The notes beneath the pieces are model-generated. The model saw nothing but the letters and a program-made list of their open reading frames with translations, was not told where the DNA came from and ran no database searches. 64,000 nt of DNA from Hyphomicrobiales bacterium (GTDB lineage: Bacteria; Pseudomonadota; Alphaproteobacteria; Rhizobiales; Rhizobiaceae). This document shows positions 61,601-64,000 of the stretch, in pieces (the first letter of the stretch is position 1; each line of letters starts with the position of its first letter). Both the position numbers and the translations under genes were made by a program. The stretch is taken from assembly GCA_900472175.1 (NCBI GenBank), contig UCHD01000010.1:1-64000 (forward strand), in the 5' to 3' direction.

Positions 61601-62488
61601 GTGGAAACCATCGGTTCCTTGAATGTGTTCGTGATCGTGGCGGAAACCCGCAGCTTCGTCGGAGCAGGCGAGGTTCTCGGCATCTCCTCGTCGGCTGTTG
61701 GCAAGGCAATGGCCCGTCTGGAGAAGAGGCTTGGCGTCCGGCTGTTTCACCGCAGTACCCGCAGCATCGCGATCACCGCAGAGGGCACGATGTTCCTCGA
61801 ACGCTGCCGCAGGATTTTCTCCGAAATAGAAGCCGCCGAGCAGGAATTGTCGCAAACGCTTGCCGCGCCGCGCGGCCGTCTTCGCGTCAGTCTACCACTC
61901 GCCGGCATGCTGTTCATGCCGGCAATCACCAAGTTCATGCGCCTGTTCCCGGAGGTCTCCATCGATCTCGATTTCACGGATCGTCTGGTCGATGTGATCG
62001 AAGAGGGTTTCGACGCTGTCGTTCGAACAGGAGACATAAGCGATAGCCGCCTGATGATGCGCAGCGTCGGTAAATTCTCTCATCGTATTGTCGGGACGGA
62101 GGACTACCTGGCGCGCGTCGGAATTCCCGAAAAGCCCCAGGATCTGTCGGCACATCTCTGCCTCCACCACAAATACCCGTCGTCCGGGAAGCTCGAACGC
62201 TGGCCGCTCAGGCATGATGTCAAACAGGGGAAATTGGAGGTGCCTGTGTCCTCCATGGCGAGCACGCTGGAGCCGTTGGTCAGCATGGCAGAGCAGGGAC
62301 TTGGCCTCGCCTGTTTGCCGCTCTTCACGGTTCACGCCCAGATCGCCGGGGGAAAGCTTGTGCCGGTTTTGGGCGACTATATCGAGGACGTCGGCGAGTT
62401 TAGCATTCTGTGGCCGTCCAGCCGGCATCTGTCGCCAAAGGTGCAGGCGTTCGTCAGGTTCATGAGCGAAAACCTGTTCCGGACATGA
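61601..62488 (+). CDS. LysR-family transcriptional regulator
   Basis: 295 residues. Helix-turn-helix region AETRSFVGAGEVLGISSSAV then GKAMARLEKRLGVRLFHRST. The effector domain follows, with SIDLDFTDRLVDVIEEGFDA and ADAVV replaced by AVVRTGDI, as in the CrgA/DhcR-like subgroup. Start GTG at 61601, GGAG seven bases upstream. Divergent from the ABM gene by 129 bases, which also contain a perfect inverted repeat. Confidence 0.92.
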   Translation: METIGSLNVFVIVAETRSFVGAGEVLGISSSAVGKAMARLEKRLGVRLFHRSTRSIAITAEGTMFLERCRRIFSEIEAAEQELSQTLAAPRGRLRVSLPLAGMLFMPAITKFMRLFPEVSIDLDFTDRLVDVIEEGFDAVVRTGDISDSRLMMRSVGKFSHRIVGTEDYLARVGIPEKPQDLSAHLCLHHKYPSSGKLERWPLRHDVKQGKLEVPVSSMASTLEPLVSMAEQGLGLACLPLFTVHAQIAGGKLVPVLGDYIEDVGEFSILWPSSRHLSPKVQAFVRFMSENLFRT

Positions 62489-62515
62489 TGCGACCTGCGG
62501 CAGCGGCTCAGCTCG

Positions 62516-62776
62516 TCATCTGCTCATCAAGGCCAGTTGCTCGTATCCGCGGCCAGCCGAGGCGGCGACGACAGCCAGCACCGAGCCTTCATCGGTGCGT
62601 ACGTGGACGGTGAGCGAGCGATAGTCACTATCGCGACCGATCCTGTCGGCAATCCTCTGGCCGTAATAGACGGCGGATCCGACATCGAAATGATCGACGC
62701 CTTCTTCATCGACAACCTGTTCATTGCCGAAATGCAGATCGAAGAAATAGTGTTCCACGTTATGCCCCGAACCCAT
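62516..62776 (-). CDS. Small conserved protein, DUF6894-like
   Basis: 86 residues. The opening EHYFFDLHFGNEQVVDEEGV and the end with HVRTDEGSVLAVVAASAG fit the small rhizobial DUF6894 proteins (YFF-L-NG...D-EG pattern), role unknown. ATG at 62776 or GTG at 62758 (directly before EHYFF, with GGGG upstream). It converges on the LysR gene, leaving 27 bases. Confidence 0.65.
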   Translation of the reverse strand: MGSGHNVEHYFFDLHFGNEQVVDEEGVDHFDVGSAVYYGQRIADRIGRDSDYRSLTVHVRTDEGSVLAVVAASAGRGYEQLALMSR

Positions 62777-62892
62777 GCGCCGCTGGAGATTTCTCCGGCT
62801 TGAGGACGCAGGTTCAGGGATAGCGCATTGTGTCCGAATACAGGCTGAATTGTATGTTCAGCCTGTATTCATCGCGGTTGTACGGCTCAGCG

Positions 62893-64000
62893 TTACTTCG
62901 CTGCCTTCAGCAAAGCGGCAACCAAGCCTGCCGTCGAACTGTCATGACCCGCAGCGCTTTCCTTGCCTTCGACGACCGGCAGCAGGCCTGTCGCCAGTTC
63001 CTTGCCGAGCTCGACGCCCCATTGGTCGAAGGAGTTGATGTTGAACAGCGCGCCTTCAACAAAAACGCGGTGTTCGTAGAGCGCAATCAGGCGGCCAAAG
63101 GTGAAGGGCGTCATCTCATCATAGACGAGGGTCAGCGACGGACGGTTGCCGGTAAAGACACGGTGCGGCGCGATACGCTCGATGAAGTCCTTGTCCTGAC
63201 CTTTCGAAGCCATCTGGGCCTTGGCTTCTTCCAGCGTGCGCCCCTTCATCAGAGCTTCCGACTGTGCCAGGCAATTGGCCATCAACAGCTGGTGCTGGTG
63301 GCGCAGGTTTGGCTCATGGCCGTTGGCGGCGATCATGAATTCGGCCGGGATGATGCTCGTGCCCTGATGGATCAGCTGATAGAAGGCGTGCTGACCGTTG
63401 GTGCCGGGCTCGCCCCAGACGACCGGGCCGGAATTGCCCTCGACCGATGTTCCGTCCAGCGTCACACCCTTGCCGTTTGATTCCATGTCGAGCTGCTGCA
63501 GATAGGCCGGGAAACGCGACAGGCGCTGATCGTAGGGCAGGATGGCGCGGGTGGCGTAACCGAGTACGTTGCGATGGTAGAAGCCGAGAAGACCGAGCAG
63601 CATCGGGAGGTTTTCGCGCAAGGGCGCCGTGCGGAAATGATTGTCGATGGCGTGCGCGCCGGCCAGGAACTCGCCAAAATTCTCCTTGCCGATGGCGATC
63701 ATCAGCGGCAGGCCGATCGCCGACCAGATCGAATAGCGCCCGCCGACCCAATCCCAGAAACCGAAGATGCGGTCCGCGTCGATGCCGAAAGCGGCAACCT
63801 TGTCGAGTGCCGTGGAGACGGCGCAGAAATGATGGCCGACGGCCTTTTCGCCAAGCTTTTCGGCAATGAACGCCCGCGCGGTCGCGGCATTGGTCATCGT
63901 CTCAATGGTGGTGAAGGTCTTGGATGCAACGATGAACAGCGACGTTTCCGCGTCGAGCAGCTTCAGCGTGTCGGCGATGTGCGCGCCATCGATATTGGAG
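62893..64000 (-). CDS. pgi: Glucose-6-phosphate isomerase (5' end outside window)
   Basis: The C-terminal ~370 residues of a ~540-residue enzyme; the frame runs open past the right window edge, so the start is missing. Pgi interconverts glucose-6-phosphate and fructose-6-phosphate. Motifs: [15 protein letters not shown] near the cut end, [18 protein letters not shown], the active-site [11 protein letters not shown], and the signature [13 protein letters not shown] near the C-terminus. It ends at 62893 in a C-terminus reading [11 protein letters not shown]. It fits with frk and the frc operon upstream, though it is on the other strand. Confidence 0.97.
   Translation of the reverse strand, partial: SNIDGAHIADTLKLLDAETSLFIVASKTFTTIETMTNAATARAFIAEKLGEKAVGHHFCAVSTALDKVAAFGIDADRIFGFWDWVGGRYSIWSAIGLPLMIAIGKENFGEFLAGAHAIDNHFRTAPLRENLPMLLGLLGFYHRNVLGYATRAILPYDQRLSRFPAYLQQLDMESNGKGVTLDGTSVEGNSGPVVWGEPGTNGQHAFYQLIHQGTSIIPAEFMIAANGHEPNLRHQHQLLMANCLAQSEALMKGRTLEEAKAQMASKGQDKDFIERIAPHRVFTGNRPSLTLVYDEMTPFTFGRLIALYEHRVFVEGALFNINSFDQWGVELGKELATGLLPVVEGKESAAGHDSSTAGLVAALLKAAK

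Noticed and set aside
1-64000. CRISPR arrays, insertion sequences, prophage, integrase/attachment sites, riboswitches
   Set aside because: I read the intergenic regions for regular direct repeats, terminal inverted repeats with transposases, phage genes and known aptamer-like leaders, and found none I could support.

Overview
The window is chromosomal DNA of a GC-rich alphaproteobacterium, almost certainly Rhizobiales and most likely Rhizobiaceae (Rhizobium/Agrobacterium/Neorhizobium type). The evidence is the frcRBCAK-type fructose locus, a PutA without the ribbon-helix-helix domain, the rhizobial-type frk and LOG proteins, the rpmH-rnpA-yidC-engB-argB-dapD gene order and fragments of intergenic palindromes familiar from rhizobia. 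I see no prophage, insertion sequence, CRISPR array or plasmid gene.

Layout. 0.4-7.8 kb: a Gre factor, a VOC protein, a LysR/DMT-exporter pair, an AraC/SDR/aldo-keto reductase group and a GAF histidine kinase. 7.9-28.3 kb: a co-directional minus-strand housekeeping backbone (rpmH, rnpA, yidC, engB, argB, pyrimidine 5'-nucleotidase, dapD), broken up by accessory blocks. These are two DMT exporters with a LysR; an ECF sigma/anti-sigma pair followed by fasciclin and MsrB genes; Ada and a PEP-mutase-like enzyme; and a PepSY/DUF2946/EF-hand group. 28.7-34.9 kb: a chemoreceptor, a TVP38 membrane protein overlapping a mercuric-reductase-like flavoprotein, an orphan histidine kinase and tRNA-Arg(ACG). 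35-43.6 kb: aldo-keto reductase, SLC13 carrier, YigZ, PutA and small proteins. 43.7-49.1 kb: a metallophosphodiesterase, a Sel1 protein, an exported FecR-domain protein, a CHASE2 cyclase and a Crp-like regulator. 49.4-55.4 kb: DoxX and the fructose locus. 55.5-64 kb: pyrC, pyrE, frk, a GT4 glycosyltransferase, a monooxygenase-like protein with a divergent LysR, and the 3' part of pgi.

How genes fit together. FrcB/FrcC/FrcA would import fructose under the ROK repressor FrcR. Frk would phosphorylate it, and Pgi would convert fructose-6-phosphate to glucose-6-phosphate. A FucU/RbsD-like mutarotase is coupled to frcR. PyrC and PyrE are two steps of UMP synthesis. The 43.7-49.1 kb block carries genes that could make, sense and possibly hydrolyse a cyclic nucleotide, with a FecR protein convergent to the cyclase. 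The sigma/anti-sigma/fasciclin/MsrB block looks like a small envelope or oxidative stress module.

The strongest regulatory signals are a 21-bp near-palindrome beside a TTGACA box in front of frcB, a good -35/-10 pair in front of rpmH, a perfect 16-bp palindrome before putA and several clear hairpin terminators.
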